Numbered from the stretch's first letter, positions 9,703 through 18,796 are shown. The stretch is 64,000 bases of DNA from Deltaproteobacteria bacterium (GCA_026388715.1 JAPLJF010000036.1:124001-188000); one strand, 5' to 3'. The notes: a model not told the origin generated them from the letters alone. Translations and numbers: made by a program.

Positions 9703-10521
9703 TCAAGAATTAAATCGTAATTGTAATTGGTTTGTAAAAAAACTTTTGATATCCTGCAGGCGACCAAAGGGATAAAGAGTCTCCTGGCCAGTTATTAATA
9801 GATCCCGCAAGGATGTGGCAGGAGAGGTCATGTCAAGGGGATGGTGATCCAGAAAAAAGCCAAAACTTCCAACTCGCGTAGCTTCATGAGGAAGGGGAAG
9901 AGGGTCGGTTCCCGAAAGCACAGAGATACCTTTTTCCCTGGCAAGATGAAACAGGGATGGAGTGGGCCAGAAACAGGGGCGACCGCCATTGTCGCCCAGA
10001 AATACTCCTTTTTCTTCGTAACCGGCAAGAAAATCCTGCAAAATTTTTCCTCTCTTCCCGAGCCATTTGCCGACACCCCAGGGGATCACGGCAATGCCAT
10101 CGCGTTGTCGAATGGAATTAACCGTCTCGTTCAATGACGGGCCATCGTTAATGCTGGTATTGCAAAAGAGGGACAAGACTTCAATTTTCTCGGCGGTCAC
10201 TATCTGGCGGCCAGCAACGAGATAAATTTCCTCTCCTGAATAATCATTACGACAGGCCGTCAGAGAAAGTGCATCTCCGGTAAGGGTAATAGTCCATCTT
10301 TTAGGAAAATGATTAACATTCTGCCCTGTTTTGATCTTCGTAACCATGTGCTGAAACCAATCATGTGGGGTCCCTTCTGTCAGAAGCAGCAGAGAAGAAA
10401 AAGGCCTATTTTTGATTCCGCACTGTTTTGCTGCTGTCTGAAAATTTGCCATGGCTGAGTCAAAAAAGACATCAAGGTCAAAGCAATCATATATATGAAC
10501 GTGGGCATCTACAAATATCAT
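9703..10521 (-). CDS. PHP-like metal-dependent hydrolase
   Basis: The protein has 272 residues from ATG 10521, giving MIFVDAHVHIYDCFD at the very N-terminus; a TTG nine codons earlier is possible. The DAHVH motif, a later GIAVIPWGVGKW segment, GDNGGRP and a LSGTDPLP motif fit the metal-binding pattern of PHP/amidohydrolase-type TIM barrels. The substrate is unknown. The gene precedes glpD with a 6-bp gap, so they share a transcript. Immediately upstream lie the remains of an IS481-type transposase, so the native promoter may have been altered by that insertion. Confidence 0.6.
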   Translation of the reverse strand: MIFVDAHVHIYDCFDLDVFFDSAMANFQTAAKQCGIKNRPFSSLLLLTEGTPHDWFQHMVTKIKTGQNVNHFPKRWTITLTGDALSLTACRNDYSGEEIYLVAGRQIVTAEKIEVLSLFCNTSINDGPSLNETVNSIRQRDGIAVIPWGVGKWLGKRGKILQDFLAGYEEKGVFLGDNGGRPCFWPTPSLFHLAREKGISVLSGTDPLPLPHEATRVGSFGFFLDHHPLDMTSPATSLRDLLITGQETLYPFGRLQDIKSFFTNQLQLRFNS

Positions 10522-10537
10522 ATGTTTTTTGCTGTAT

Positions 10538-10841
10538 TCAATTGTCAAATGCTATTTGTCCGGCGTTTTTCTTGATGCGCCTATGGAATCGTTCAACCAT
10601 ACCAGTTTGTTTGGGGATGCCTGAGAGGGCAGAGATAATGTTTAATGCCAAGTGTTGTGCAGCGTTTGTCAAAGCCGTGCTCACCTGTTGGCTGTCTGTT
10701 CTTGCTGGCATTATCTCTTGAATTTTCATTGGTGCGGCCTGTTTCACACGTTGCAGGAAGTCGGTGCGGCTGATGTTCGTTCGATTGTCGTAGAGGTGAA
10801 GATTGAGATCGGTTGTCAATAGTGGATACCAGACCAGTCAT
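10538..10841 (-). pseudogene. IS481-family transposase remnant, frameshifted
   Basis: Two overlapping minus-strand frames together spell part of an IS481-type integrase core. The order is TDFLQRVKQAAPMKIQEI in one frame, then a shift to RQPTGEHGFDKRCTTLGIK and YLCPLRHPQTN in the second frame, then a shift back to GMVERFHRRIKKNAGQ. The family consensus runs MKIQ-ILTDNG, then LGIEHRL-PPRRPQTNGMVERFNGRI. At least two frame changes and missing ends show the element is dead. No terminal inverted repeats were recognised. Confidence 0.75.
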
Positions 10842-10906
10842 GCTGTTTTTTATCCAATTTATTGTAACCTCGCATAAAGTAACAACTCGAAAAGTTGATT
10901 CCGATT

Positions 10907-10948
10907 CGATTCAAAATGACATTTTAAAGTTTTTACAAGACCATCAAT
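10907..10948. repeat. Dispersed repeat, copy 1
   Basis: This 42-bp stretch, starting CGATTCAAAATG and ending ACCATCAAT, matches 13895-13939 with only a few substitutions and a 3-base indel. Both copies lie beside transposase remnants and end a few bases from a gene boundary. Confidence 0.7.
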
Positions 10949-10972
10949 GAAAGCAGAAGCTATTGAAGAGAA

Positions 10973-12148
10973 TCATAACGTATCAAGTAACTCTGTGACC
11001 AGCCTGACACTGTCACGTGCCTTGCTTTTTTCCACTTGCACAAGTGGCAGCATCTCTTTTCTGGTCTGCCGCCGACAATCCCATGCTTTCAGCATGATCG
11101 CTGACAAATTATCAACCGAAAGATCTTCAAAATTAAGGGTCCAATCACCCTGGCCAATGGTCTGCATAAAACCGGCACTTTTGGGATAGGCGTTAATGTT
11201 CACCATCGGTGTATTCACTGCGGCACAAAAAATAAGCGTATGTGTCCGTAAACCAGCATGGATTTCAACTTTTTGCAACAAACCGGCAAGTTCCTGGTAG
11301 GTATAATCGTTGTTACTCACAACTCTCACTTTATCCTTATTCCGGACATGCTGTATGCATTCGGTGGTGATCTTCAGATCCATAACCTGAGAAACTGTAA
11401 AGAGGATATCAACATCCAGTTTTTCAATGATGTTGTCCATAGTACCCGCGATAATCTGTATAAAATCTTTTCTGTTTAAAAGACCTGGCCAGCTCCAGTT
11501 GTCGACATAGGCATTGACATTAAACCCCACGGTGCCGTTTGCGCCCTTGAAAAGATCCTCTTTTCTGATGATTTCAGCCATACGTTCAGGTGAAGGGACT
11601 GAAGTGTTTAATGCGCAATCGGCGTGAACGATGATTTCAGGATGAGACAAATTAAGTTTTTTGATCAGATCTTTGGTGTTATTATCTCTGGCAATAACAA
11701 GTTTGCTGGCATCCATCACCTTTTGTAAGGCCTCACGCCCAACGGCATGATTAATTGGGCCGATACTGGCATTATAGAAGATAATCGGGATTTTCCGTTT
11801 ACGGCAACTATCCGAAAATAAAGCAATTGACTTGAGATAATTCACAAAAGGGTTGTTAAGCTTGCGATCAAACAGAATGTTATCAGTGATAAGTACCATT
11901 TCTGTTCTGGTCATGGCCAGATAAAGTGGCAACCCAAGATTTTTCAGGGACAGATTCCAAGGCATAAGCCCCATCGGCTCGATGGAATGATGTCCAAAAT
12001 GCTTTTTGATGAAGCTTGGATTTAAAGAAGGTATTCTGAAATGAATATCCTGACGGGAAAGGGCAAAGTCATCCAGTAAATTCCCCAATATGGCGTTATC
12101 GCCGGCATTTCTTCCTGAATTATTGCCAAGGACCGTTATGGTTCTCAT
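10973..12148 (-). CDS. Polysaccharide pyruvyl transferase family protein
   Basis: The protein has 391 residues. The N-terminus ITVLGNNSGRNAGDNAILGN carries the N-G-D-A-I pattern of the PS_pyruv_trans family, and the C-terminal part has YQELAGLLQKVEIHAGLRTHTLIFCA, equivalent to the conserved R-H/R-T-H motif near the donor site. Family members (CsaB, WcaK-like) attach ketal pyruvate from phosphoenolpyruvate to a sugar of a cell-surface polymer, giving it negative charge. The gene is 26 bp downstream of the epimerase gene on the same strand, forming a two-gene unit. It is soluble by sequence. Confidence 0.8.
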   Translation of the reverse strand: MRTITVLGNNSGRNAGDNAILGNLLDDFALSRQDIHFRIPSLNPSFIKKHFGHHSIEPMGLMPWNLSLKNLGLPLYLAMTRTEMVLITDNILFDRKLNNPFVNYLKSIALFSDSCRKRKIPIIFYNASIGPINHAVGREALQKVMDASKLVIARDNNTKDLIKKLNLSHPEIIVHADCALNTSVPSPERMAEIIRKEDLFKGANGTVGFNVNAYVDNWSWPGLLNRKDFIQIIAGTMDNIIEKLDVDILFTVSQVMDLKITTECIQHVRNKDKVRVVSNNDYTYQELAGLLQKVEIHAGLRTHTLIFCAAVNTPMVNINAYPKSAGFMQTIGQGDWTLNFEDLSVDNLSAIMLKAWDCRRQTRKEMLPLVQVEKSKARDSVRLVTELLDTL

Positions 12149-12174
12149 TAAACTGTTCCGTTAAATATTATAAA

Positions 12175-13200
12175 TTATGGTTTAAGCCAACCCTGCTCAA
12201 CATACCAGCGGGCTGTCTCTATAATACCCTCTTTATTCGTATGTCGCAGATGATACCCAAGGACATTTTTCATTTTGCTGACATCGAAACTTCTGTCCTT
12301 TGAATAAAAGGCTGCCCTTCTCCGATAAATAAATGGTTCAATGTGCAACGGCCTGCAAATCATCTCACAGATATCACCTGCCAGATAGAATGGGCCAATC
12401 GGTAAACGCAGCACCTTTATCTTTTTTCCAAAATAATCAGCTACAATATAGCCAATATCAGCAATGCCAATGGACTCCTCGGCACCACTGATAAAGGTCT
12501 CTCCCACAGCATGCGGATGGGTTGCCGCGACAAGAAAAGTATTTGTCAAGTCATCCACATGCACAAGATGATACAGGCACTTACCCTTCCCGAGCAATGG
12601 AAAAAAAGGTTTGAGGGCCATTTTAAACAGCTTCAGAAGACGCCGATCACCTGGGCCATAGATCGCCGCAGGCCTGATTGTGGTATAGGGAAAGTTATTA
12701 TTTGCACCAAACTCATTCAACCATAATTCAGCTTCAAGTTTCGTTCGCTGATAATCATCTCCCGGGCTGAAAGGATATTGTTCTGTTGCCGGAGGATTTT
12801 CAATATGTCCGTGGACACCAACTGTGGAGACATGGATATATCGTTTGAACAAAGGCTGTTTGAGTGCTTCTCTTGCAAGCAACTGAGTACTTTTCACATG
12901 GACATTCCAGTAGTCCTTCTCTGTACTCTTTGCCTCTCTAAAGGCTGCTGCCAGATGGAATACATATTCCTGCCCGGCAACCGCATCAACAATTACCGCC
13001 TCATCAAAGACATCTCCTCTGAACCAGCGGATATCAAGACCGTCCAACGGTGCTAAATTAGAACTTTTTCTGGCAATGGCGCTTACTTTCAACCCGGCAG
13101 CAACAAGTTTTCGCGTCAAGTTGATCCCCGCAAAACCGGTTGCCCCGGTAACAAGGACGGGGGTGCCAACTGGAATCTGACATATTTTTTCATCTACCAT
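12175..13200 (-). CDS. NAD-dependent epimerase/dehydratase (extended SDR)
   Basis: The protein has 341 residues with the nucleotide-binding motif TGATGFAGINL (about 18-28), the later VFHLAAAFREA segment, a Thr/Ser at STVGVHG and the active-site pair YQRTKLEAE (Y-x-x-x-K). This is the extended short-chain dehydrogenase family that includes UDP-glucose 4-epimerase, GDP-mannose dehydratase and 3-beta-HSD-like enzymes. It probably makes a nucleotide-sugar for the glycan, though the exact reaction is not determinable. It is the first gene of a unit with the pyruvyl transferase. An 18-bp perfect hairpin lies about 100 bp upstream. Confidence 0.8.
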   Translation of the reverse strand: MVDEKICQIPVGTPVLVTGATGFAGINLTRKLVAAGLKVSAIARKSSNLAPLDGLDIRWFRGDVFDEAVIVDAVAGQEYVFHLAAAFREAKSTEKDYWNVHVKSTQLLAREALKQPLFKRYIHVSTVGVHGHIENPPATEQYPFSPGDDYQRTKLEAELWLNEFGANNNFPYTTIRPAAIYGPGDRRLLKLFKMALKPFFPLLGKGKCLYHLVHVDDLTNTFLVAATHPHAVGETFISGAEESIGIADIGYIVADYFGKKIKVLRLPIGPFYLAGDICEMICRPLHIEPFIYRRRAAFYSKDRSFDVSKMKNVLGYHLRHTNKEGIIETARWYVEQGWLKP

Positions 13201-13303
13201 ATACTAAATTTCCTTGCCTGAAACCTGGGGATTTTCGTCAGTTTCAGTCCCTCCATTAATTCTTAAAGTTACAAGAAACCAATTGACATGACAGCTAAAA
13301 TTG

Positions 13304-13344
13304 ATGGCCTCCAGAAAAGTTTTTTCAACTTTTCTGGAGGCCAT
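13304..13344. repeat. Hairpin, 18-bp perfect stem, 5-base loop
   Basis: ATGGCCTCCAGAAAAGTT (13304-13321) pairs perfectly with 13327-13344 around the loop TTTTC. It sits between the start of the minus-strand epimerase gene and a plus-strand IS3 remnant, upstream of both. That position is unusual for a terminator. It may terminate a gene lost in the rearrangement or be part of a small mobile element. Confidence 0.7.
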
Positions 13345-13471
13345 CTTGTAACCTTTACTATAAACCATGCCAATTAAAATCTTGCAACGGAATATGATTG
13401 GATTCCAATTTTAAAACAGCAGGTTAAGTTGTGTGCTGTCATAAGGAATCTGTCACAAGGAATGAGAGGAA

Positions 13472-13858
13472 ATGAGTGGGGCGAAGACGAGCAACAAAAT
13501 TGGCCAGGAGTACTGTGTTTTCCCGGTGCAGGCGGGGTTGGCCGTCATGACGTCGGAGCCAAACACCAGCCATATAGACCCTGAACACAAGGTTTATCCG
13601 TATCTGGCGCATGGGTTTCGCCTACCTAGTGGTAATCATCGACTGGTGCTTGTGCCGGGTGTTCATCTGGCGGATCAGTATGAAAGCGATATGCTTTACT
13701 GCTGTCATGAAGGCCAGAGGTATCAATGTTTTTCGGGATGGAAGACACCTGAAACCGAAAAACAACTATTTGAGTCCATTGAGTGGTATAATCTTGACCA
13801 TTTTAGCTATTTCTGGTCTTTACCAAGAGTAAATTCAGCGACGAACAGTAATGGTTGA
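13472..13858 (+). pseudogene. IS3-family transposase (OrfB) remnant
   Basis: Two plus-strand frames hold pieces of an IS3-type OrfB. The first frame (around 13548-13610) reads EPNTSHIDPEHKVYPYL, matching the common RPNTS-PHPEHKVYPYLLRGL segment. After a junction at about 13611 a second frame reads HGFAYLVVIIDW, then RVFIWRIS, matching GF-YLVAIIDWYSR-VLSWRIS of the DDE core. It then jumps to GINVFRDGR, matching GI-ISMDGRGR. Internal deletions and a frame change show it is non-functional. It lies between the epimerase unit and the flippase-like gene. Confidence 0.7.
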
Positions 13859-13894
13859 TAGAATGGTTACAGGTTTTTGATCGATTTTCTGGAG

Positions 13895-13939
13895 CGATTC
13901 ACAATGGCGGCATTTTAAAGTTTTTACGAGATCATCAAT
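13895..13939. repeat. Dispersed repeat, copy 2
   Basis: This copy matches 10907-10948, sharing the core CATTTTAAAGTTTTTAC followed by AGA and CATCAAT. It ends one base before the ATG of the flippase-like gene and begins about 35 bp after the IS3 remnant. Confidence 0.7.
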
Positions 13940-13940
13940 T

Positions 13941-15014
13941 ATGAAAAAGAATAAAAAGATTCTTTTAATTAAAGCGATTACCAGCATTGCTTTCTTTACG
14001 GTTCTGCTTTCTTTTGTTCAGGGACGTGAACTTCTCTCTATTTTTTCCCGTATCAATTGGTTTTATTTTACTCTCTCGTTTATGATGGTTCCGGTAATGC
14101 TCGTTACTAGTTGTCTCAAGTGGAAAGTTCTGCTTGATGCCGGCGGACATAACGTATCGTTTTCCAGGTTGATTGCCTTTTATCTGGTAGGATATTTTTT
14201 TTCCAATATTCTTCCTTCAACAGTGGGAGGGGATGTCGTTCGTTCCTTTTATGCTGGTAAAGAAATAAAAAACCAACCCTATGCGGCTGTTACTATTTTT
14301 ATTGAACGGTTTTCAGGGATTTTATTTTTGCTTGTTCTTGTTATTGTGGCTCCTTTATGTAAACCATCTCTTTATGGTAAATCTTATTTTTTTATTCCAG
14401 CATTGTGTTCATTGTTTTTGTTATCTGCTGTGATCTGGATATGGAGGATAAAAGAGCCGCTTGTCTTGGGTAAACATTTTATGTCTTATGTGTTTGGTAG
14501 GCTAAAAGCAGCTGGTATAAGTGGGCGGGTGCAGAATGTGCTTTTACGGAAAATTTTAGCATTTGTGGAACATTTGGTTCATACCTTTTTCTTACGTTTC
14601 GAGAAATTTAGCCGTGAATTAGGCAAGGCTCTTCAGTTTATTCACCAGGACAGGGCTCTTTTGTGTAAACTTATTGCCTTGACAATGTTATTTTATTTCC
14701 TTACTTGGTTGAACGTTTATCTGGCATTTCTCGCGTTTGGCAAAAAAATTGATTTTCTTGCCCTGATTGCTTTGGTGCCTACGATCATGTTTGTCGCTCA
14801 TCTTCCGGTTACAGTACTGGGTAATCTTGGATTTTTTGAGTCTGTTTTTGTTTTTTATTTTTTGTCGATCGGCGTTCCAGGTGCTGAAACATTGGCAATG
14901 GGACTTTTGTTGCGTTTGAAAATGCTCAGTCTTGGCGGAGTCGGATGTGTGGTGTATCTGTCACATCAACAGGCTTGGGGGACGATACCTGTTCAACAAG
15001 AAGAGGGGCTTTGA
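13941..15014 (+). CDS. Flippase-like membrane protein (UPF0104/LPG_synthase_TM)
   Basis: The protein has 357 residues with about eight transmembrane segments. The segment LVGYFFSNILPSTVGGDVVRSFYAGKE carries the N-x-x-P-x-x-x-G-G-D-x-x-R signature of the lysylphosphatidylglycerol synthase transmembrane family (UPF0104). Free-standing members are common in glycan loci and are thought to handle lipid-linked intermediates. Their exact activity is not established. The gene begins just after the dispersed repeat and overlaps nothing at its start. The acyltransferase gene begins 13 bp after its stop, so it likely heads the plus-strand operon to about 25.6 kb. Confidence 0.8.
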   Translation: MKKNKKILLIKAITSIAFFTVLLSFVQGRELLSIFSRINWFYFTLSFMMVPVMLVTSCLKWKVLLDAGGHNVSFSRLIAFYLVGYFFSNILPSTVGGDVVRSFYAGKEIKNQPYAAVTIFIERFSGILFLLVLVIVAPLCKPSLYGKSYFFIPALCSLFLLSAVIWIWRIKEPLVLGKHFMSYVFGRLKAAGISGRVQNVLLRKILAFVEHLVHTFFLRFEKFSRELGKALQFIHQDRALLCKLIALTMLFYFLTWLNVYLAFLAFGKKIDFLALIALVPTIMFVAHLPVTVLGNLGFFESVFVFYFLSIGVPGAETLAMGLLLRLKMLSLGGVGCVVYLSHQQAWGTIPVQQEEGL

Positions 15015-15027
15015 GCAAGGTCTGAGT

Positions 15028-15762
15028 ATGAACGGACAGGAAACAGGAGGAATTCAGCGACATTTGAGTAGGCCCGGGAATGCTCTGCGCAAGTATCAGC
15101 AAACAGTGATAGGGGTTGATAGCTGGCTTGCCCTTGTGAAATACGAGTTTATAGAGTGTTGTGTCACACCCGTTCCCGGTTGTCTGGGCAGATTTCTCCG
15201 GTCTGTTTTTTATCCCTTTCTCTTGGCGTCTTGTTCATATACGGCGAAAATAGGTAGAAATTTAACTTTGCAACAGCCTGCAAAAATTTCTCTTGCGGCC
15301 AGGGTTGTTATAGAAGACCTTGTTACCTTGAATGTGAAAGGTCAGGGGAAAGGGATTGTTTTAAAAGAAGATGTGCATGTGGGGACAAAAACTATTCTTA
15401 GTTGTCCGGGAGGGTTTATTGTTATTGGCGCAGGAACAGTCATAGGACCACAGTGTCGTCTTGGATCTCTTAAAGGTCTTATTGTCGGGCATTCCTGCCA
15501 TATCGGAGAGCGGACATACCTGATTGGCGCGGCGCATGCATTCGATCGGCTGGATCTGCCTATAATTCTGCAACCGCAAACATGCAGAGGAGAGACTATT
15601 ATAGGTGATCAGGTGAAAATAGGACGCGGTGTAACAATCCTTGATGGTGTCAGGATTGGAAGTCGTGCTCACATTGCAGATGGATCGCTGGTGTTAAAGG
15701 ACGTTCCTGATGATGTTTCCGTGCAAGGTGTTCCGGCCGTTCAAGTGTCATCCGGGGTGTGA
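15028..15762 (+). CDS. Hexapeptide-repeat acyltransferase 1
   Basis: The protein has 244 residues when started at ATG 15028 (MNGQETGG); the longer frame from 14932 would overlap the previous gene by 83 bp. The C-terminal half is a left-handed beta-helix with repeats such as IVIGAGTVIGPQCRLGS, GLIVGHSCHIGERTYLIG and ETIIGDQVKIGRGVTIL, ending in the typical VPDDVSVQGVPA turn. Such trimeric enzymes transfer acetyl or other acyl groups from acyl-CoA to sugars. With its neighbour (4-bp overlap) it probably O- or N-acylates the surface glycan. Confidence 0.85.
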   Translation: MNGQETGGIQRHLSRPGNALRKYQQTVIGVDSWLALVKYEFIECCVTPVPGCLGRFLRSVFYPFLLASCSYTAKIGRNLTLQQPAKISLAARVVIEDLVTLNVKGQGKGIVLKEDVHVGTKTILSCPGGFIVIGAGTVIGPQCRLGSLKGLIVGHSCHIGERTYLIGAAHAFDRLDLPIILQPQTCRGETIIGDQVKIGRGVTILDGVRIGSRAHIADGSLVLKDVPDDVSVQGVPAVQVSSGV

Positions 15763-16367
15763 TGAGAATGAGCTTGATAGGCAGCTTGTTACGTTGGTGT
15801 CCAGGGGCTGCTGGTCTTTTGTTGCGTCAGAAGTTTTATCCTTCTCTGTTGGGGGCTTGCGGAAAGGGCGTTTTGTTTGGCCGATTTATAGACTTGCAGA
15901 ATGCAAAGAATATACATATCGGGAATAATGTGGTTATCAGCAATCGTTGTTGTTTGCTGGCAGACATTGATGGGAATGGTCAATCCATTATGATTGAAGA
16001 TAATGTTTTTATCGGGATAGGGACTCTTCTGCAGGCCGAGGTCGGGACTATCCTTCTCAAAAAAGGGACGAACCTGGGAAGTGAGTGTCGTGTTGTGGCC
16101 AGAACACCTGTAACTATTGGCCAGAATGTGTTGATGGCCGCATATTGCGTTATCGGGGGCGAGTGCTGTTCTCCTGGAGATAATCTGAGTAATTCTTCCA
16201 CAGAGATTGGTGATAATGTCTGGCTTGGAGCAAGGAGTCAGGTCTTATCTGCTATACATATCGGTGAAGGGGCCATTATTGGCGCCCATGCCATGGTGAA
16301 TAGAGATATTAATGCCTATGGTGTCGCCATGGGATCTCCTGCCACCATCGTGCGCTACAGGAAATGA
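15759..16367 (+). CDS. Hexapeptide-repeat acyltransferase 2
   Basis: The protein has 202 residues. Hexapeptide turns run from about residue 50 (KNIHIGNNVVISNRCCLLAD) to residue 190 (IGEGAIIGAHAMVN), ending GVAMGSPATIVRYRK, the standard WbbJ/maltose O-acetyltransferase-type terminus. The 4-bp overlap with the preceding acyltransferase shows translational coupling. The two are about the same architecture but differ enough to act on different positions. An internal Cys-rich part (GECCSPGDN) interrupts the helix. Confidence 0.85.
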   Translation: MMRMSLIGSLLRWCPGAAGLLLRQKFYPSLLGACGKGVLFGRFIDLQNAKNIHIGNNVVISNRCCLLADIDGNGQSIMIEDNVFIGIGTLLQAEVGTILLKKGTNLGSECRVVARTPVTIGQNVLMAAYCVIGGECCSPGDNLSNSSTEIGDNVWLGARSQVLSAIHIGEGAIIGAHAMVNRDINAYGVAMGSPATIVRYRK

Positions 16368-16395
16368 ATGGAAAAATGTATGCAGACAGGGCTCA

Positions 16396-17709
16396 ATGAG
16401 TTTCGAACAGCTTGATCAGCAGGTAATCGTGCAGGGCTTGTGTGTTCGGTGCGGCTTATGTGTTGGTGTCTGTCCGGTGCTGGCAATTGGACTTGATGAT
16501 AATGGCTATCCGCAATTAACGGGCAAATGTACAGGCTGTGATTTTTGTAATTCCAGCTGTCCAGGAGGGGATATTGATCTCCCCGCTTTGTCACGGAGGA
16601 TTCATGGGGTTGACTATGACCCATTGAGTCTGCAAGGATATGTCGAAAATATGTACGTGGCCTATCCTGGCGACAGCGCGGTGAGGGAAGCCGGAGCCAG
16701 TGGCGGGGTTGTCACCGGTCTGCTCCTGTATCTGTTGAAAAGCAAGAAGATTGATGGCGCTGTTGTTGCCGGCATGGACCCCGATAAACCGTATTGTACG
16801 AAAGGGGTGCTGGCGACAACAGCTGAAGAAATTATTGCCGCCGCCAGATCAAAGTACAGTGTCACGCCGTCAATGGATGTGATGAGATTCCTGCGAAAAA
16901 GTAAAGGCCGTTTTGCGGTGGTCGGATTGCCCTGTCAGATTCAGGGGTTAAGGAAGCTGGAAGAGGTTGATCCCTCTTTATCTGCAAAAATATTTTGTAT
17001 TTTGGGCTTGTATTGTCATTGTAATCTGGAACGTAATACCCCGAAAGAGGCTATTGAGGCAAAGGGTATTGATCTTGCTGATGTGGCGCGTTTTGATTTC
17101 AGGGGTGGTGTCTGGCCTGGAAGATTTCAGGTGACCAGAAAAGATGGCGCAATCATTCCTCTTTATTCAATAAACCCCACAACTGTGTTAAATGTGTTGT
17201 TCCGTCTGTACGGGGCCAATCGCTGTTTCGTATGTGTTGATGCCCTTGCTGAATATGCTGATTTGAGTTTTGGAGATTTCTGGGCCCGTGACTATAAGGG
17301 TCCATTGTCCGAGATGGAGCGATGTACCCTTGTTTCCCAACGGACTCGAACCGGAGCTTCCATTTTACAGGAAGCTGTGGCCGATGGGGCGATTATACTC
17401 CGGAGATTACCTGAAGAACGGGCGTCAAAGCGAATTTTGAATATGGCACGTGGAAAAAAGCAGAAAGCCTGGGTGCGGCTTATAAACAGAGCAGGGAGGA
17501 ATGAAACAGTCCCTCACTATCATTTTACTATACCAGAACCATCATCTAAGGCGAGGCGTTCTGTCTTCATGTATGATTTTTATCAATTGCTGCGCGGAAC
17601 CCCTCTGCGAAAATTTGTTTTGAAGATATTTTTTTCTCCGGTTGGATGTGCCATTGATTACCTTAATCTTCGCCGTAAAAGGTGTTTTTGCAATTATCAT
17701 GGCAATTAG
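16396..17709 (+). CDS. FrhB-type coenzyme F420 hydrogenase/dehydrogenase beta-subunit family protein
   Basis: The protein has 437 residues from ATG 16396; an upstream start would run into the acyltransferase gene. Two ferredoxin-type clusters appear at the N-terminus: CVRCGLCVGVCP and CTGCDFCNSSCPGG. They are followed by the FrhB_N/FrhB_C regions with EAGASGGVVTGLLLYLL, VVGLPCQIQGLRKL and LSFGDFWARDY. Genes of this family are frequent in exopolysaccharide clusters, often beside pyruvyl transferases, where they probably do a flavin-dependent redox step on a sugar or its carrier. F420 dependence should not be assumed. It is cytoplasmic by sequence. Confidence 0.85.
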   Translation: MSFEQLDQQVIVQGLCVRCGLCVGVCPVLAIGLDDNGYPQLTGKCTGCDFCNSSCPGGDIDLPALSRRIHGVDYDPLSLQGYVENMYVAYPGDSAVREAGASGGVVTGLLLYLLKSKKIDGAVVAGMDPDKPYCTKGVLATTAEEIIAAARSKYSVTPSMDVMRFLRKSKGRFAVVGLPCQIQGLRKLEEVDPSLSAKIFCILGLYCHCNLERNTPKEAIEAKGIDLADVARFDFRGGVWPGRFQVTRKDGAIIPLYSINPTTVLNVLFRLYGANRCFVCVDALAEYADLSFGDFWARDYKGPLSEMERCTLVSQRTRTGASILQEAVADGAIILRRLPEERASKRILNMARGKKQKAWVRLINRAGRNETVPHYHFTIPEPSSKARRSVFMYDFYQLLRGTPLRKFVLKIFFSPVGCAIDYLNLRRKRCFCNYHGN

Positions 17710-17830
17710 AATTCCTTTTTTGGGATCCTTCTTGCTGGAAGCTTTGAATCACAGTATGAATTAAAATCAGATAGTTAACTAGCTTAGTCATGGCTGTCTG
17801 GCTCTTATTAATAGTTGATGAGAAGAAAAA

Positions 17831-18787
17831 ATGGAAAAGAGCATAAATGTCTCTGTTGTGATTCCTCTCTATAATGAAGAGGGGAATGTTGTTGAGCTGT
17901 ATCGTGAATTGAAAGGTGTACTGAACCGGGAAAAAATTTCCCATGAGATTCTTCTGATTAACGATGGCAGCAGCGATCGCACCACGCAATTGATCAGTGA
18001 GCTTCATTCCCAGGACCCTTGTGTGACCGTGATCAATTTCAGAAGAAATTTTGGTCAGACGGCAGCCATGTCGGCCGGTTTTGATTATGCCCGTGGTGAT
18101 GTCATTGTTACCATGGATGGAGATCTGCAGAATGACCCTGCTGATATTCCGGTGCTGCTGGCAAAGATTGCCGAGGGAAATGATGTGGTGACTGGTTGGC
18201 GGTTTGCGCGTAAGGACCCGTTTATAAGTAGAAAATTTCCTTCCATGATAGCCAATAAGATCATATCGTTCATCACAGGAGTGCATCTGCATGATTATGG
18301 CTGCACCCTCAAGGCGTTTAAGAAGGAGATAACGCAACACATTAAATTGTATGGTGAAATGCATCGTTTTATTCCGGCCATTGCCAGCGGCATGGGAGCT
18401 TGTATTGCTGAGGTCAAGGTGAATCATCGAGCAAGGAAGTATGGCGCCAGTAAATATGGAATTTCCAGAACCGTGCGCGTCATCCTTGATCTGGTTACCG
18501 TCAAGTTTCTCCTCAGCTATTCAAACCGGCCTCTCCATGTCTTTGGGTTGATTGGGATGATTTCTTCCAGTCTGGGCTTTTTTTTGCTTATGCTCCTTGG
18601 TTTCCAGCGTCAATGTTATGGTATTCCCATGGGTGATCGCCCGATGTTGATGATGGCGGTGCTGCTGATTTTTATTGGAGTCCAGTTCGTAACCATTGGG
18701 CTTATCTCGGAGATTCAAGTCCGGACGTATCATGAATCCCAGAGTAAACCCATTTATTACGTGAAAAATATATTACGGGAAGAATAG
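17831..18787 (+). CDS. Glycosyltransferase family 2, DPM1/ArnC-like with two C-terminal TM helices
   Basis: The protein has 318 residues. The GT-A domain shows VSVVIPLYNEEGNVVELY, the DGSSDRT nucleotide-binding motif and the VTMDGDLQNDPADIP metal-binding DxD region. Two hydrophobic segments at about 230-260 and 270-295 anchor it in the membrane. This layout is that of undecaprenyl-phosphate glycosyltransferases such as ArnC and GtrB, which make the lipid-linked donors used by GT-C enzymes. The GT-C-like protein at 2.9-4.8 kb could be its partner, which is inference. It is followed after 9 bp by the tandem secreted-protein pair. Confidence 0.85.
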   Translation: MEKSINVSVVIPLYNEEGNVVELYRELKGVLNREKISHEILLINDGSSDRTTQLISELHSQDPCVTVINFRRNFGQTAAMSAGFDYARGDVIVTMDGDLQNDPADIPVLLAKIAEGNDVVTGWRFARKDPFISRKFPSMIANKIISFITGVHLHDYGCTLKAFKKEITQHIKLYGEMHRFIPAIASGMGACIAEVKVNHRARKYGASKYGISRTVRVILDLVTVKFLLSYSNRPLHVFGLIGMISSSLGFFLLMLLGFQRQCYGIPMGDRPMLMMAVLLIFIGVQFVTIGLISEIQVRTYHESQSKPIYYVKNILREE

Positions 18788-18796
18788 GAGTTGATC

